This document shows positions 38,120 through 46,407 of a stretch of DNA of 64,000 bases, in pieces; the first letter of the stretch is position 1, and each line of letters opens with the position of its first letter. The position numbers and the translations under genes are program-made. Source of the DNA: Nocardia australiensis (GTDB lineage: Bacteria; Actinomycetota; Actinomycetes; Mycobacteriales; Mycobacteriaceae); contig NZ_JAJFZM010000017.1 in the NCBI RefSeq assembly GCF_020733705.1, positions 1-64,000 of the forward strand, read 5' to 3'. Below the pieces are notes generated by a model. It saw nothing but the letters and a program-made list of their open reading frames with translations. It ran no database searches and was not told where the DNA came from.

Positions 38120-39163
38120 GTGACCGACACAATCGACCACGCCCCCATAACTTTTGCCGCCGAGGACGCCGAGACACTGCGCGGCTATCTGCGCGACATG
38201 ATGTTCGTGCGGCGGTTCGAGGAACGCGCCGCCCAGGGCTACGCGCAGGCAAAGATCGGCGGCTACTGCCACCTCAATCTCGGTGAGGAAGCCACCGTAG
38301 TCGGACTGGCGGCAGCTATGCGCCCAACCGACTACCTGTTCACCAACTATCGCGAACACGGCTACGCCATCGCGAAGGGCATCGAACCCGGCCGGGTCAT
38401 GGCCGAGCTCTACGGCCGCACCACCGGTACCTCGAAGGGCTGGGGTGGCTCGATGCATATGTTCGATACCGCTACTCGACTGCTCGGCGGCTACGGCATC
38501 GTCGGCGGTCAACTACCGCTCGCCGTCGGCGCCGCACTTGCCATCGACTACCGCGGCGGTGACGACGTGGTGGTATGTCAAATGGGCGATGGCACAACGA
38601 ATATCGGCGCCTTCCACGAGTCGCTCAACATTGCCGCGCTGTGGCGACTGCCGGTGGTTTTCGTCGTGATCAACAATCAGCTCGGCATGGGCACTACCGT
38701 CGAGAACGCCTCCGCCGAGCCCGACCTGTACAAACGCGCGGCCGGCTACCGGATGCGCGGTGAACAGGTCGACGGAACCGACGTGCTCGCGGTGCGCGAT
38801 ATCGCCCGCGATCTGGTGGAGACGGCGCGGCGGGAAGGCAAACCGGCGCTGTTGGAAACGGTCAGCCATCGCCTCAAGGGGCATTCCGTGGTCGACCCCG
38901 CGAAGTACCGCAGTAGCGAAGATGCCTCCACCGCACGGGAATCCGATCCGATCGCACGGTTGCGCGCGGATCTGATCGAGGCCGGTGTGCTGGATGACAC
39001 CGATGTCACGGCGATCGAGCAGTCCGTCGAAGCGGAGGTCGACGCCGCGGTGGCCTTCGCCGACGCCAGCCCGCACCCGGACCCGTCGAGCCTTTTCGAC
39101 TACACCTACGCCACCCCGGTCGCGGGCGAATCCCGCAGGCTGCCCGCCGATCCGCTCTTCTGA
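38120..39163 (+). CDS. 2-oxo-acid/acetoin dehydrogenase E1 component, alpha subunit
   Basis: 347 residues, GTG start after GAGGAGCACC, 11 bases beyond lpdA. ThDP-dependent decarboxylase subunit. ThDP motif GDGTTNIGAFHESLNIAALW ending in VVINNQ. Other blocks: RRFEERAAQGYAQAKIGGYC HLNLGEEA and GWGGSMHMFD; YRMRGEQVDGTDVLAV. The size fits pyruvate (PdhA) or acetoin (AcoA) dehydrogenase E1 alpha; sequence alone does not decide. Confidence 0.88.
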   Translation: MTDTIDHAPITFAAEDAETLRGYLRDMMFVRRFEERAAQGYAQAKIGGYCHLNLGEEATVVGLAAAMRPTDYLFTNYREHGYAIAKGIEPGRVMAELYGRTTGTSKGWGGSMHMFDTATRLLGGYGIVGGQLPLAVGAALAIDYRGGDDVVVCQMGDGTTNIGAFHESLNIAALWRLPVVFVVINNQLGMGTTVENASAEPDLYKRAAGYRMRGEQVDGTDVLAVRDIARDLVETARREGKPALLETVSHRLKGHSVVDPAKYRSSEDASTARESDPIARLRADLIEAGVLDDTDVTAIEQSVEAEVDAAVAFADASPHPDPSSLFDYTYATPVAGESRRLPADPLF

Positions 39164-39207
39164 GCCAGTTCATCCGACCGCTGCCATTGATATCAATAAG
39201 GACAACC

Positions 39208-40203
39208 GTGCCTGTCATCACCTATCGCGAAGCGCTGCGCGAAACCCTGCGCGCGGAAATGCGGCGTGACGACGATGTCTTCCTGATCGGGGAAGAGATC
39301 GGCGTCTTCGAGGGCTCCTACAAGATCACCGCGGGCTTACTGGCCGAATTCGGCGAAAAGCGCGTGCGTGACACTCCGATTGCCGAAGAAGGTTTCGTCG
39401 GCGCCGCCGTCGGCGCCGCCATGCTCGGGCTGCGACCGGTCGTCGAGCTCATGACGATCAACTTCTCGCTGCTCGCGCTGGATCAGATCGTCAACCACGC
39501 CGCCAAGATCTACGGAATGTTCGGCGGCCAGACCAGCGTGCCCATGGTCATCCGAACCCCAGGCGGTGGGGGTCAGCAACTCGGCGCCACGCATTCGCAG
39601 AATATCGAGCTCTACTACGCGTTCGTGCCCGGACTCAAGGTGGTCGCGCCGAGCACCCCAGCCGATGCTCGCGCACTGCTGCGCGCCGCGATCGAGGACG
39701 ACGATCCGGTGCTGTTCCTGGAGAACCTCGCCCTCTACAACACCAAAGGTGAAGTGCCCGACGATCTTCCGCCCGCCGAAATCGGCAAGGCAGCCGTCAC
39801 CCGAGTGGGCACCGACATCACCCTCATCGGCTACTCACGGATGGCGACCATCGCCACCCAGGTCGCGGAACAGCTGCACGCCGAATCCGGCATCTCGGCG
39901 GAGGTCATCGATCTGCGCAGCCTGCGCCCCCTTGATCGAGACGCCATTGTGGCCTCGGTGCGCAAGACCGGATGCGCGGTGGTGGCCGAGGACGACTGGC
40001 TGACCTACGGCATCGGCGCGGAGGTCGCGGCCACAATTTCCGATGGCGCCTTCGACTATCTGGACGCGCCCGTCCGCCGGGTCGCCGCGGCGGAAGTGCC
40101 GCTGCCCTATGCCAAGACCCTCGAACAGATCGCCCTGCCCTCCGCCGAGTCCCTGCATACCGCCGCATTGGAAACCCTTGCGGCCGTGGGCCGACGCCGC
40201 TGA
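39208..40203 (+). CDS. 2-oxo-acid/acetoin dehydrogenase E1 component, beta subunit
   Basis: 331 residues from a GTG at 39,208 with AAGGA upstream. Transketolase-like beta subunit completing the E1 active site: VFLIGEEIGVFEGSYKITAG, RVRDTPIAEEGFVGAAVGAA, PGGGGQQLGATHSQNIELYY. It also contains the ferredoxin-like C-terminal domain (AEVIDLRSLRPLDRDAIVAS). Third gene of the operon. Confidence 0.9.
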   Translation: MPVITYREALRETLRAEMRRDDDVFLIGEEIGVFEGSYKITAGLLAEFGEKRVRDTPIAEEGFVGAAVGAAMLGLRPVVELMTINFSLLALDQIVNHAAKIYGMFGGQTSVPMVIRTPGGGGQQLGATHSQNIELYYAFVPGLKVVAPSTPADARALLRAAIEDDDPVLFLENLALYNTKGEVPDDLPPAEIGKAAVTRVGTDITLIGYSRMATIATQVAEQLHAESGISAEVIDLRSLRPLDRDAIVASVRKTGCAVVAEDDWLTYGIGAEVAATISDGAFDYLDAPVRRVAAAEVPLPYAKTLEQIALPSAESLHTAALETLAAVGRRR

Positions 40204-40219
40204 GAACCCGAGGACACCA

Positions 40220-41449
40220 ATGACTGAAATCACTATGCCCCGGCTCTCCGACACGATGGAAGAGGGTGTCGTCGTGTCCTGGCTCAAACAGGTCGGCGAC
40301 AAGGTCGCGCGCGGCGATATTCTCGCTGAAATCGAGACCGACAAGGCGCTCATGGAGCTGGAAGCCTTCGACGACGGCGTGCTCGAACAAATCTTCGCCG
40401 AGGCCGGCACGCGGGTGCCGATCGGCAGTCCGATCGCGATCCTCGGCGACGGCAGCGGAATATCGTCGAAATCCGCCGCGCCGGCGCCTCTTCCGGCCGC
40501 ATCGACCGCCCCGGCGCCGACCGCAGTCACCGAAACCGTTCGCGCACAGGGCATTACCTCACCCGATGCGCCTGTCGAGCGCCGGAAGTCCTCACCACTG
40601 GCCCGTAAGATCGCCCGCGAGCTGGGCATCGATATCGACGGCGTGACCGGCACCGGTCCCGGCGGCCGGATCACCCGCCAGGACGTGGAATCCGCTCAGC
40701 CTCCCACCGAACCCGCGATCAACGCTCCCGTAGCCGCCGCACCGGCCACCGCCGCCGGCGACTTCGAGGAGGTGGCGCTGAGCACCGTCCAGCAGGTTAG
40801 CGCCAAACGCCTGACCGAGAGTATGCAGCAGGCCCCCCACATCTATCTGACCAGCGCGATCGATGTCACCGAACTGCTGGCCTTCCGTGCCGAGATCAAT
40901 GCGAGCCTGCAGGCCGCGGGTGCGGGCAAAGTGAGCATCAACGACCTGATCGTCAAGGCAGTCGCCGTCACCCTGCGCGCCGACCCATCACTGAACGTCT
41001 CCTTCGCGGGCGACAAACTGTTGCGCCACAACGGTATTCACCTCGGCGTCGCAGTCGCGATCGCCGCGGGACTGGTGGTTCCGGTCATTCGAGACGCCGA
41101 CCGCAAGTCCGTTTCCGCGATTGCCGCCGAAAGCCGTGACAAGGCCGAACGAGCGCGCGAACGCAAACTGCGCGCGAACGAAATGAGCGGCGGCACTTTC
41201 ACCATCTCCAACCTCGGCATGTTCGGCATCGAACAGTTCACCGCGGTCATCAACCCACCCGAAGCCGCCATTCTCGCAGTCGGCGCCGTCACCGACGGGC
41301 TGCACCTCGAAGACGGACAGGTCGTAGTGCGCAAAGTACTGCGGGTCACCCTGTCCGCCGACCATCGCGCCGTCGACGGAGCGACAGCCGCACAGTTCCT
41401 CCAGCAATTGCGGCAACTGCTGGAACACCCACTGCGCATCGTGACCTGA
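40220..41449 (+). CDS. Dihydrolipoamide acyltransferase (E2)
   Basis: 409 residues from the ATG at 40,220. One N-terminal lipoyl domain with Lys42 in IETDKALMELE. An Ala/Pro linker leads to an E3/E1-binding domain ~125-160 (SPLARKIARELGIDIDGVTG TGPGGRITRQDV). The catalytic domain ends with DHRAVDGATAAQFLQQL (His/Asp active site). It forms the core of the complex. The order E3-E1a-E1b-E2 in one operon with its own regulator suggests an inducible, dedicated complex rather than the housekeeping one. Confidence 0.92.
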   Translation: MTEITMPRLSDTMEEGVVVSWLKQVGDKVARGDILAEIETDKALMELEAFDDGVLEQIFAEAGTRVPIGSPIAILGDGSGISSKSAAPAPLPAASTAPAPTAVTETVRAQGITSPDAPVERRKSSPLARKIARELGIDIDGVTGTGPGGRITRQDVESAQPPTEPAINAPVAAAPATAAGDFEEVALSTVQQVSAKRLTESMQQAPHIYLTSAIDVTELLAFRAEINASLQAAGAGKVSINDLIVKAVAVTLRADPSLNVSFAGDKLLRHNGIHLGVAVAIAAGLVVPVIRDADRKSVSAIAAESRDKAERARERKLRANEMSGGTFTISNLGMFGIEQFTAVINPPEAAILAVGAVTDGLHLEDGQVVVRKVLRVTLSADHRAVDGATAAQFLQQLRQLLEHPLRIVT

Positions 41450-41506
41450 GAGGTGTTGGGCTGGGTTTTTGGCCGCTGGTGCGGCGTGTTCGCGCTGTGT
41501 TGTTTG

Positions 41507-41525
41507 GCAGCGCCTTCGGCGCTGC
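41507..41525. repeat. 8-bp hairpin GCAGCGCC-TTC-GGCGCTGC
   Basis: Perfect short stem-loop; a near-identical one is at ~1519-1537. May serve as terminator for the E2 operon together with the larger palindrome directly after it. Confidence 0.6.
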
Positions 41526-41527
41526 GT

Positions 41528-41619
41528 GTTCGCGGCCCCCTATGGCTCGCGTCCGAGGGGCAAATACTTGCTCCTGCGTCGCTTCGTATTTGCCCCTCGG
41601 ACGCGAGCCGGCCGCGAAC
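41528..41619. repeat. Long nested palindrome
   Basis: A 24-bp perfect stem (41,544-41,567 with 41,586-41,609) surrounds an 18-base loop. Outside it a further 10-bp stem, GTTCGCGGCC (41,528-41,537) with 41,610-41,619, pairs after a 6-base bulge. Transcribed from either side it would form one very stable RNA hairpin. It looks like a member of a dispersed intergenic family rather than a simple terminator. Confidence 0.75.
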
Positions 41620-42048
41620 TCTAGTGCTCGATCTCGCTACGCTCGAAAACTGGTGTCATAGCGAGTGGGCACGTAAGTGGGGTGGTGCGGCACTGACTGT
41701 TTCTGTTGCTGGGCGGCCGGTGGGTGAGGTGTGATGTTCGGGCTCAGCTCCCTGTTGTCGTGGGGAGTGGGCATGTAAGCAGGCTGGTGGGGCGCCCGGC
41801 TCGGCAGCCAATAAGCGAATGAACCCTGTTGGAGCCCAAGGTAACTCGGCGGCGACCTTAAGGGATCAGTGTCGATGGCACGCCCCCATCAGCGCTTCAC
41901 GAAACTCACCGACCGGCGACTCGGTTAATCAGCCTCACCCTGACTGTTCACGCCCAGACGTAGGCTCACCGATCAATTCCCATTTGGTGACTGCCCGCCT
42001 CCGCCGCTCCCGGTACGGCCAACAAACCGACTGCGCCGGCAGCTCCTA

Positions 42049-43068
42049 TCAGGTGGACAGTGACACCTCACCGGCGGTGTCGATCTCGGTGCGCCGGTCG
42101 CGATCGGGTGCGTTCGCGAGGACCGTCGCCAAGATCCGGCGGCCCATCGGTAGCACTCGCACGGTGACCGAGCCCGCGTTGGCGGCGTCCAATTCCCTTG
42201 TCGCCGATTCGATGACCTGCTGACGGACCCAGCGTGGCACCCCGGCGAACCCGCCGTCGTCGAGCAGGACCACCTCGACACCGCGCGAGCGGGCGCCGCG
42301 TGCCGCGCTGCTCAACTCGTCGGTAACCAGTTGTGGTGCCCGAAGTCCGTCGCGCAGTTCGGCTTCCAGCAACCTGCACTGCTCGCGCTCGGCGGCGGTC
42401 AGGTCGGCGCCGCCCGCGATGCGTTCGAGAATCGGCCGGGCAACCTTGTCGAGCCGAGCCAACTGCCGGTCTCGCTCGCCGTTCTCGGCGGCCATCGTCG
42501 CCTCGGCGGCCGCCCGCATCGTGGCCTCTTCGCGCAGTAGGCGCAGCGATCGCTGCGTCGGTCGCATGATCGCCGCGCACACCGAAATTCCCGCGACGGT
42601 CGCGACCGGCACGATCGATCCGACCACCACGCCCGTCTGAACTCCGGAGACCGAGGCGACGACAGTGATCACCGCCGCGATCCCGACAACTCCCAGCCAC
42701 GCCGCCCCCAGGCGGCCCCGCAGCACCAACACCGCGAGTACATAGGACGAGGCGAACGCGGTCCACACCGTTTCGGTCAGGCCGTTCGCGATGTCGATCG
42801 TCGTCAGTGCCGTTGCCACCGGTCCGGCAACCGCGACGAACACCGTGGCAGACCACGGCAGTGGATCGACCGGAATCACCAGCACGACCACACCGGCGGC
42901 GACCATGATCAGCAGTGCGGAAACCGCTGGTATCAGCGGTGATTGGGTGAAGGTGTGCAGCATGTAGAGCACGATGGTCACTTCGAAGATGATCAGGAAA
43001 AGCCACGCCCAACGATCGCGCAGACCGAGCAGGTCACGCAGGCCGAACTCGGTATCACGGTCAGCCAT
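42049..43068 (-). CDS. Membrane protein resembling a degenerate histidine kinase
   Basis: 339 residues from the ATG at 43,068, overlapping the kinase stop by 8 bases. Five or six hydrophobic segments in the first ~165 residues are followed by a coiled coil (LREEATMRAAAEATMAAENG ERDRQLARL). The C-terminal ~130 residues have the size and layout of the neighbouring kinase's catalytic half, but there is no phospho-acceptor His, N box or glycine-rich loop. It probably partners or modulates the kinase encoded just upstream. Confidence 0.7.
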   Translation of the reverse strand: MADRDTEFGLRDLLGLRDRWAWLFLIIFEVTIVLYMLHTFTQSPLIPAVSALLIMVAAGVVVLVIPVDPLPWSATVFVAVAGPVATALTTIDIANGLTETVWTAFASSYVLAVLVLRGRLGAAWLGVVGIAAVITVVASVSGVQTGVVVGSIVPVATVAGISVCAAIMRPTQRSLRLLREEATMRAAAEATMAAENGERDRQLARLDKVARPILERIAGGADLTAAEREQCRLLEAELRDGLRAPQLVTDELSSAARGARSRGVEVVLLDDGGFAGVPRWVRQQVIESATRELDAANAGSVTVRVLPMGRRILATVLANAPDRDRRTEIDTAGEVSLST

Positions 43069-44344
43069 CGCCACCCCACACGAGGGTGACTGTGGTTCCC
43101 TGCCCCGGTTGGGATTCCACGAATCCCGCGCCTCCCACGAGTTGCCGCATCCGGCCGAGAATGCTCACCGACACACCGAGCCGATCGGCGGGAACCCGGT
43201 CCAGCTCGAATCCGGCGCCATCGTCTCGGAACACCACCCGGATACCGCCCGCACTGATCGTGACGGTGACCATCCGCTGCACCGCGCGACCAGGCACGGT
43301 GGCGTGGCGCAAGCTGTTGCGTGCCGCCTCGGCGAGGGCGGCGGCGATCGTGCCCGCGGCGTCGACCGGCAGCCGCAGATCGTCGAGCCCGGCCCAGCGG
43401 CGCGCGGTGAATTGGATTCCCGGGTTAACCTCATGCACCGCCGATCGGAGGAATCCGACCGCGGACTGCGCGTCCAACCGATCGGGTTCGGTGTTGTCGC
43501 TGCGGCATTCATCGAGTTGCTCGAGTGTCCGTTCGGCCTGACGGCGCAGCACCGGCGACTCGGTACCGGCCCGAGACGCGTCCAGTAGCGTCGACAGCAC
43601 CCCGTCATGAATGAGCGCGGCGAATCGGGCGCGTTCACGGTCCCGCGCCGCCGCACCCGCCACCGCGGCCGCACGCCTGCTCGCCATTACCGACTCGCGA
43701 TCCACCCGTGCCGCCGCCGCGAGCGCATAGGTGATGCACCACAAGAACATTGCGCACAGTCCGGCGGCCCTGGCGAAGTCACCGATCAGCGACCAGGTGG
43801 TCGCGCCCGGTACCACCGCACGATTCGCCAGCACCGCCTCCGCGACCGCCACCAGCAGGTAGATGATCGACAGGGGTGGACGCCACGCCAGCGCGGCGGC
43901 GAGCACGCCGAGCGCGAGCACTCGATACACCCACACCGAGGAGGCGTCGGGCACGTTATAGACGAAGGGGATCATTGCCATCGCCGCGAGAAAACTCACC
44001 GCCGCTACGCCCGCCACCGCACGGATAGCGCGCCTGCCGCGCATGAGCGACACCAGCGCGAGTATCGGGAACCACCCCAGCGCTGAACCGACCACCAGGA
44101 CCGTCCAGCCGCCCGCGACGGATCGGCTCTGCTCGGCGATGTCCGGGAACTCCACCACGGCGACGATCACTCCGGCGATACCGACGGTCAGGCCGAGCTT
44201 ACGCAGGATCCGATCGGACGCGGGCTCGGCATCGCTGTCGCGCGACATCGCCGCCAAACCACGCCGCCACCGACCCACCCTGACCTGATCAGGTATCGGT
44301 GCGGCCACGGGTGTCGGAGTGTCCAGCGCGCTGGACGCGATCAT
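43061..44344 (-). CDS. Sensor histidine kinase, NarL/HPK7-like
   Basis: 427 residues; the ATG at 44,344 overlaps the regulator stop (ATGA). Six or so transmembrane segments (~45-205) without a large sensory domain. The phospho-acceptor region RFAALIHDGVLSTLLDASRA has His followed by Asp as in NarX/DesK-type kinases. ATPase: N box AALAEAARNSLRHATVPGRA, G1 FRDDGAGFELDRVP, and GQGTTVTLVW. Signal unknown; it should phosphorylate the adjacent NarL-type regulator. Confidence 0.87.
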   Translation of the reverse strand: MIASSALDTPTPVAAPIPDQVRVGRWRRGLAAMSRDSDAEPASDRILRKLGLTVGIAGVIVAVVEFPDIAEQSRSVAGGWTVLVVGSALGWFPILALVSLMRGRRAIRAVAGVAAVSFLAAMAMIPFVYNVPDASSVWVYRVLALGVLAAALAWRPPLSIIYLLVAVAEAVLANRAVVPGATTWSLIGDFARAAGLCAMFLWCITYALAAAARVDRESVMASRRAAAVAGAAARDRERARFAALIHDGVLSTLLDASRAGTESPVLRRQAERTLEQLDECRSDNTEPDRLDAQSAVGFLRSAVHEVNPGIQFTARRWAGLDDLRLPVDAAGTIAAALAEAARNSLRHATVPGRAVQRMVTVTISAGGIRVVFRDDGAGFELDRVPADRLGVSVSILGRMRQLVGGAGFVESQPGQGTTVTLVWGGDG

Positions 44345-45051
44345 GCGTGTGGACGCCGCTCGGGAACCGGCAGCCATCCGTCTTCCACCGCCCGCTTGTA
44401 GAGATCGGTTTTGGTGGGCGCCGGGCGACCGGCATCGGAGTACTTCTGCCGAATCCGGCCTAGGTAGTCATTGACTGTCTGCTCGGACAGACCGGTCAGC
44501 CGCGCCACCCGCGAGGCCTTCTCACCCGATGCGTACAGGGTGAGCACCTCTTCCTGTCGCGGGCTCAGGCCAACATTGGACAGCTGCGGGTCACCATCGA
44601 TGGCCGCGGCCCAGTCGGTGGTCACGACCTGTTCACCGGATGCCGCACGACGTACGGCCGCGACCACGGTCGGCACATCCTCGGACTTGCGCACCACACC
44701 GAGCACACCGGCCTTCGCCGCGGCACGGACCAAGAAAGCATTGTCCGCGCCGGTGAAGACCAGCACCTCGATGCCACGATCACGCAGGGCGCGCACGTTG
44801 TCCTCGGGCGAGGATCCGTCGGCCAGCCGCAGATCCAATACGGCCAAATCCAAGGCCGGCCGCCCCGGTACGGTATCCGGCCGTTGCGCGGCGGCGGTCA
44901 ATAGTTCCGGCACGGTCCCCGCCGTCAGCACCAGGTCGAGATCCGGTTCCGGTGCGAGCATGGCCGCGAGCCCGATCGCGACCGATTCATGGTCTTCGAC
45001 CAGCCCAATCCGGCGCGATGTGCGCTCGTCCCCTTCGACCCAGGTCACCAC
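44341..45051 (-). CDS. LuxR/NarL family response regulator
   Basis: 236 residues, GTG start (45,051 or 45,048). The receiver has acidic pocket VEDHES, phospho-Asp in LDLAVLDLRLADGSSPED, Thr in LVFTGAD and Lys in VVRKSED. The LuxR-type helix-turn-helix is at ~165-225 (LSPRQEEVLTLYASGEKASR VARLTGLSEQTVNDYL). First gene of a three-gene signalling operon with the kinase and the kinase-like membrane protein. Confidence 0.9.
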   Translation of the reverse strand: MVTWVEGDERTSRRIGLVEDHESVAIGLAAMLAPEPDLDLVLTAGTVPELLTAAAQRPDTVPGRPALDLAVLDLRLADGSSPEDNVRALRDRGIEVLVFTGADNAFLVRAAAKAGVLGVVRKSEDVPTVVAAVRRAASGEQVVTTDWAAAIDGDPQLSNVGLSPRQEEVLTLYASGEKASRVARLTGLSEQTVNDYLGRIRQKYSDAGRPAPTKTDLYKRAVEDGWLPVPERRPHA

Positions 45052-45228
45052 GAACTCCTATCCCGAGCAACTCGTTCACAGCACCGAAACAACGTCACAC
45101 CGAGTATGCCCGGCCGGTCCTCGCTGAGGTCAGCCACCAAAAATCGGGGGACACCTCGGATCTCAACCGTGGCACATCGTCACCGGACTCTCTACCGGCC
45201 CTCGGGCCGGATGAGGACATCACCGGCA

Positions 45229-45630
45229 TCAGGACATCAACTGGGCCGCGATGGTGGCGCCCAGTTCCCAGCACTGCTGGATATCATCCTTGCTCGGCGG
45301 GCCGGACACGATCACCGGCGCGGCGGCTTTTTCCCAGCCGAGCCCCTTTGTGATGCTCTCCACGCCCCGTTGAGCGCCCTCGGTACCTTCATTGCCGTGC
45401 AGGTACAGGCCATACGGACGGCCACGGGTGGAATCCAGGCACGGGTAGTAGAACGTGTCGAACGCGTGCTTGAGGGCGCCGCTCATATAGCCCAGATTCG
45501 CCGGTGTCCCGAGCAGGTAGCCGTCGGCGGTGAGCACGTCCGTGGCGGTGACGGACAATGCGGCGCGCCGGTGCACTTCGACACCTTCGATCTCGGGATC
45601 GGTCGCACCGGACAACACCGCTTCGAACAT
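45229..45630 (-). CDS. Flavodoxin/NADPH-dependent FMN reductase-like protein
   Basis: 133 residues from the first standard start (ATG 45,630). Segments TADGYLLGTPANLGYMSGAL KHAFDT and RPYGLYLHGNEGTEGAQRGV are flavodoxin-like FMN-site loops. The reading frame upstream of the ATG still codes for AKLLIIHHTPSPHTQA, the expected first strand and phosphate loop of the family, but no ATG, GTG or TTG precedes it. The real start may be a rare codon (ATC at 45,684 or ATA at 45,690). TPR protein gene ends three bases inside that interval. Confidence 0.78.
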   Translation of the reverse strand: MFEAVLSGATDPEIEGVEVHRRAALSVTATDVLTADGYLLGTPANLGYMSGALKHAFDTFYYPCLDSTRGRPYGLYLHGNEGTEGAQRGVESITKGLGWEKAAAPVIVSGPPSKDDIQQCWELGATIAAQLMS

Positions 45631-45686
45631 CGCCTGCGTGTGGGGCGATGGCGTGTGATGAATGATCAGTAATTTGGCGACGATGG

Positions 45687-46220
45687 CTATCCCCCACCGT
45701 TTTCCTGGTCGAGCCGCTGGTCACGTTCGAGCTTCTCCAACGCCACCGCGCGACGCATGGTTTCGCGCGCTCGGCTGCGGTCGCCCGCGTAATCGTAGGC
45801 GCGGGCCAGCCGATAGGAAACACGCCAGTTGTCGGGGTCGGCCTCCCACTCCTGCTTGACCTGGTTGAACAGTGCGTCGGCGGACTCACGTTCGATGCGG
45901 CCGGACGGGCGCCTGGGTAGCTCGGAGGTATCAAGTTCCAGGCCCTCGTCGTGGATGCGACGGGCCAGATACTGGTGCGACAATGCCGCGCGCACCGTCG
46001 CGTAGACGATCCACACACCGATGAACGGCAGGATCAGAACTCCGATGCCGATGATCATCGCCGCGACATCGCCGGACCCGATGAGGCTGAACGAGATTCG
46101 GCCGAGCAGCAGAAAGTAGAAGCCGAGGACGAGCACGAGCACCGCGAGCAGCGCGACAACCTTGCGAACCTCGGTACCACGCCCGGAGTCCGCCGGGTCG
46201 ACCGAATCCTGTTCGCTCAT
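45687..46220 (-). CDS. Membrane protein with TPR-like C-terminus (Rv2772c-like)
   Basis: 177 residues. Two transmembrane segments (VVALLAVLVLVLGFYFLLLG and AAMIIGIGVLILPFIGVWIV) are followed by a soluble tail with one tetratricopeptide-like helix pair (DPDNWRVSYRLARAYDYAGD RSRARETMRRAV). M. tuberculosis has a similar gene beside dapB. Function unknown. The flavodoxin-like frame follows at once. Confidence 0.78.
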   Translation of the reverse strand: MSEQDSVDPADSGRGTEVRKVVALLAVLVLVLGFYFLLLGRISFSLIGSGDVAAMIIGIGVLILPFIGVWIVYATVRAALSHQYLARRIHDEGLELDTSELPRRPSGRIERESADALFNQVKQEWEADPDNWRVSYRLARAYDYAGDRSRARETMRRAVALEKLERDQRLDQENGGG

Positions 46221-46247
46221 GCCTGCACCTCACCCACACCAGGCACC

Positions 46248-46265
46248 AGCACGAGCACGAGCACG
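46248..46265. repeat. Three AGCACG hexamer repeats
   Basis: A short tandem repeat between dapB and the TPR membrane gene, in a 190-base spacer that also repeats the motif ATGAGCGA(A/G) on the minus strand (46,220, 46,301, 46,411). No gene is evident in the spacer. Confidence 0.5.
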
Positions 46266-46407
46266 AGCGAATGCTCGACTGTGCCCGAATTTCGCTCGCT
46301 CATGAACGCACCTCGCCGACGATGTGCGCCAGGGCGTCGCCGCCCAGCACGGCGGGCACGCGCCACAGTCGCACTGGGCCGGGCGCCGACTCGTTCGGCC
46401 AGCTCGC

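Larger units (their letters stand above)
41450..42048. other. 599-base intergenic region with large palindromes
   Basis: No convincing gene. A 93-codon frame at 41,453-41,734 runs through the palindrome and looks spurious. The left part holds two hairpins (41,507-41,525 and 41,528-41,619); the right part shows nothing I recognise. Confidence 0.6.

Noticed and set aside
41453..41734. A 93-codon frame downstream of the E2 gene
   Set aside because: It reads straight through the long palindrome and has no ribosome site or recognisable domain.
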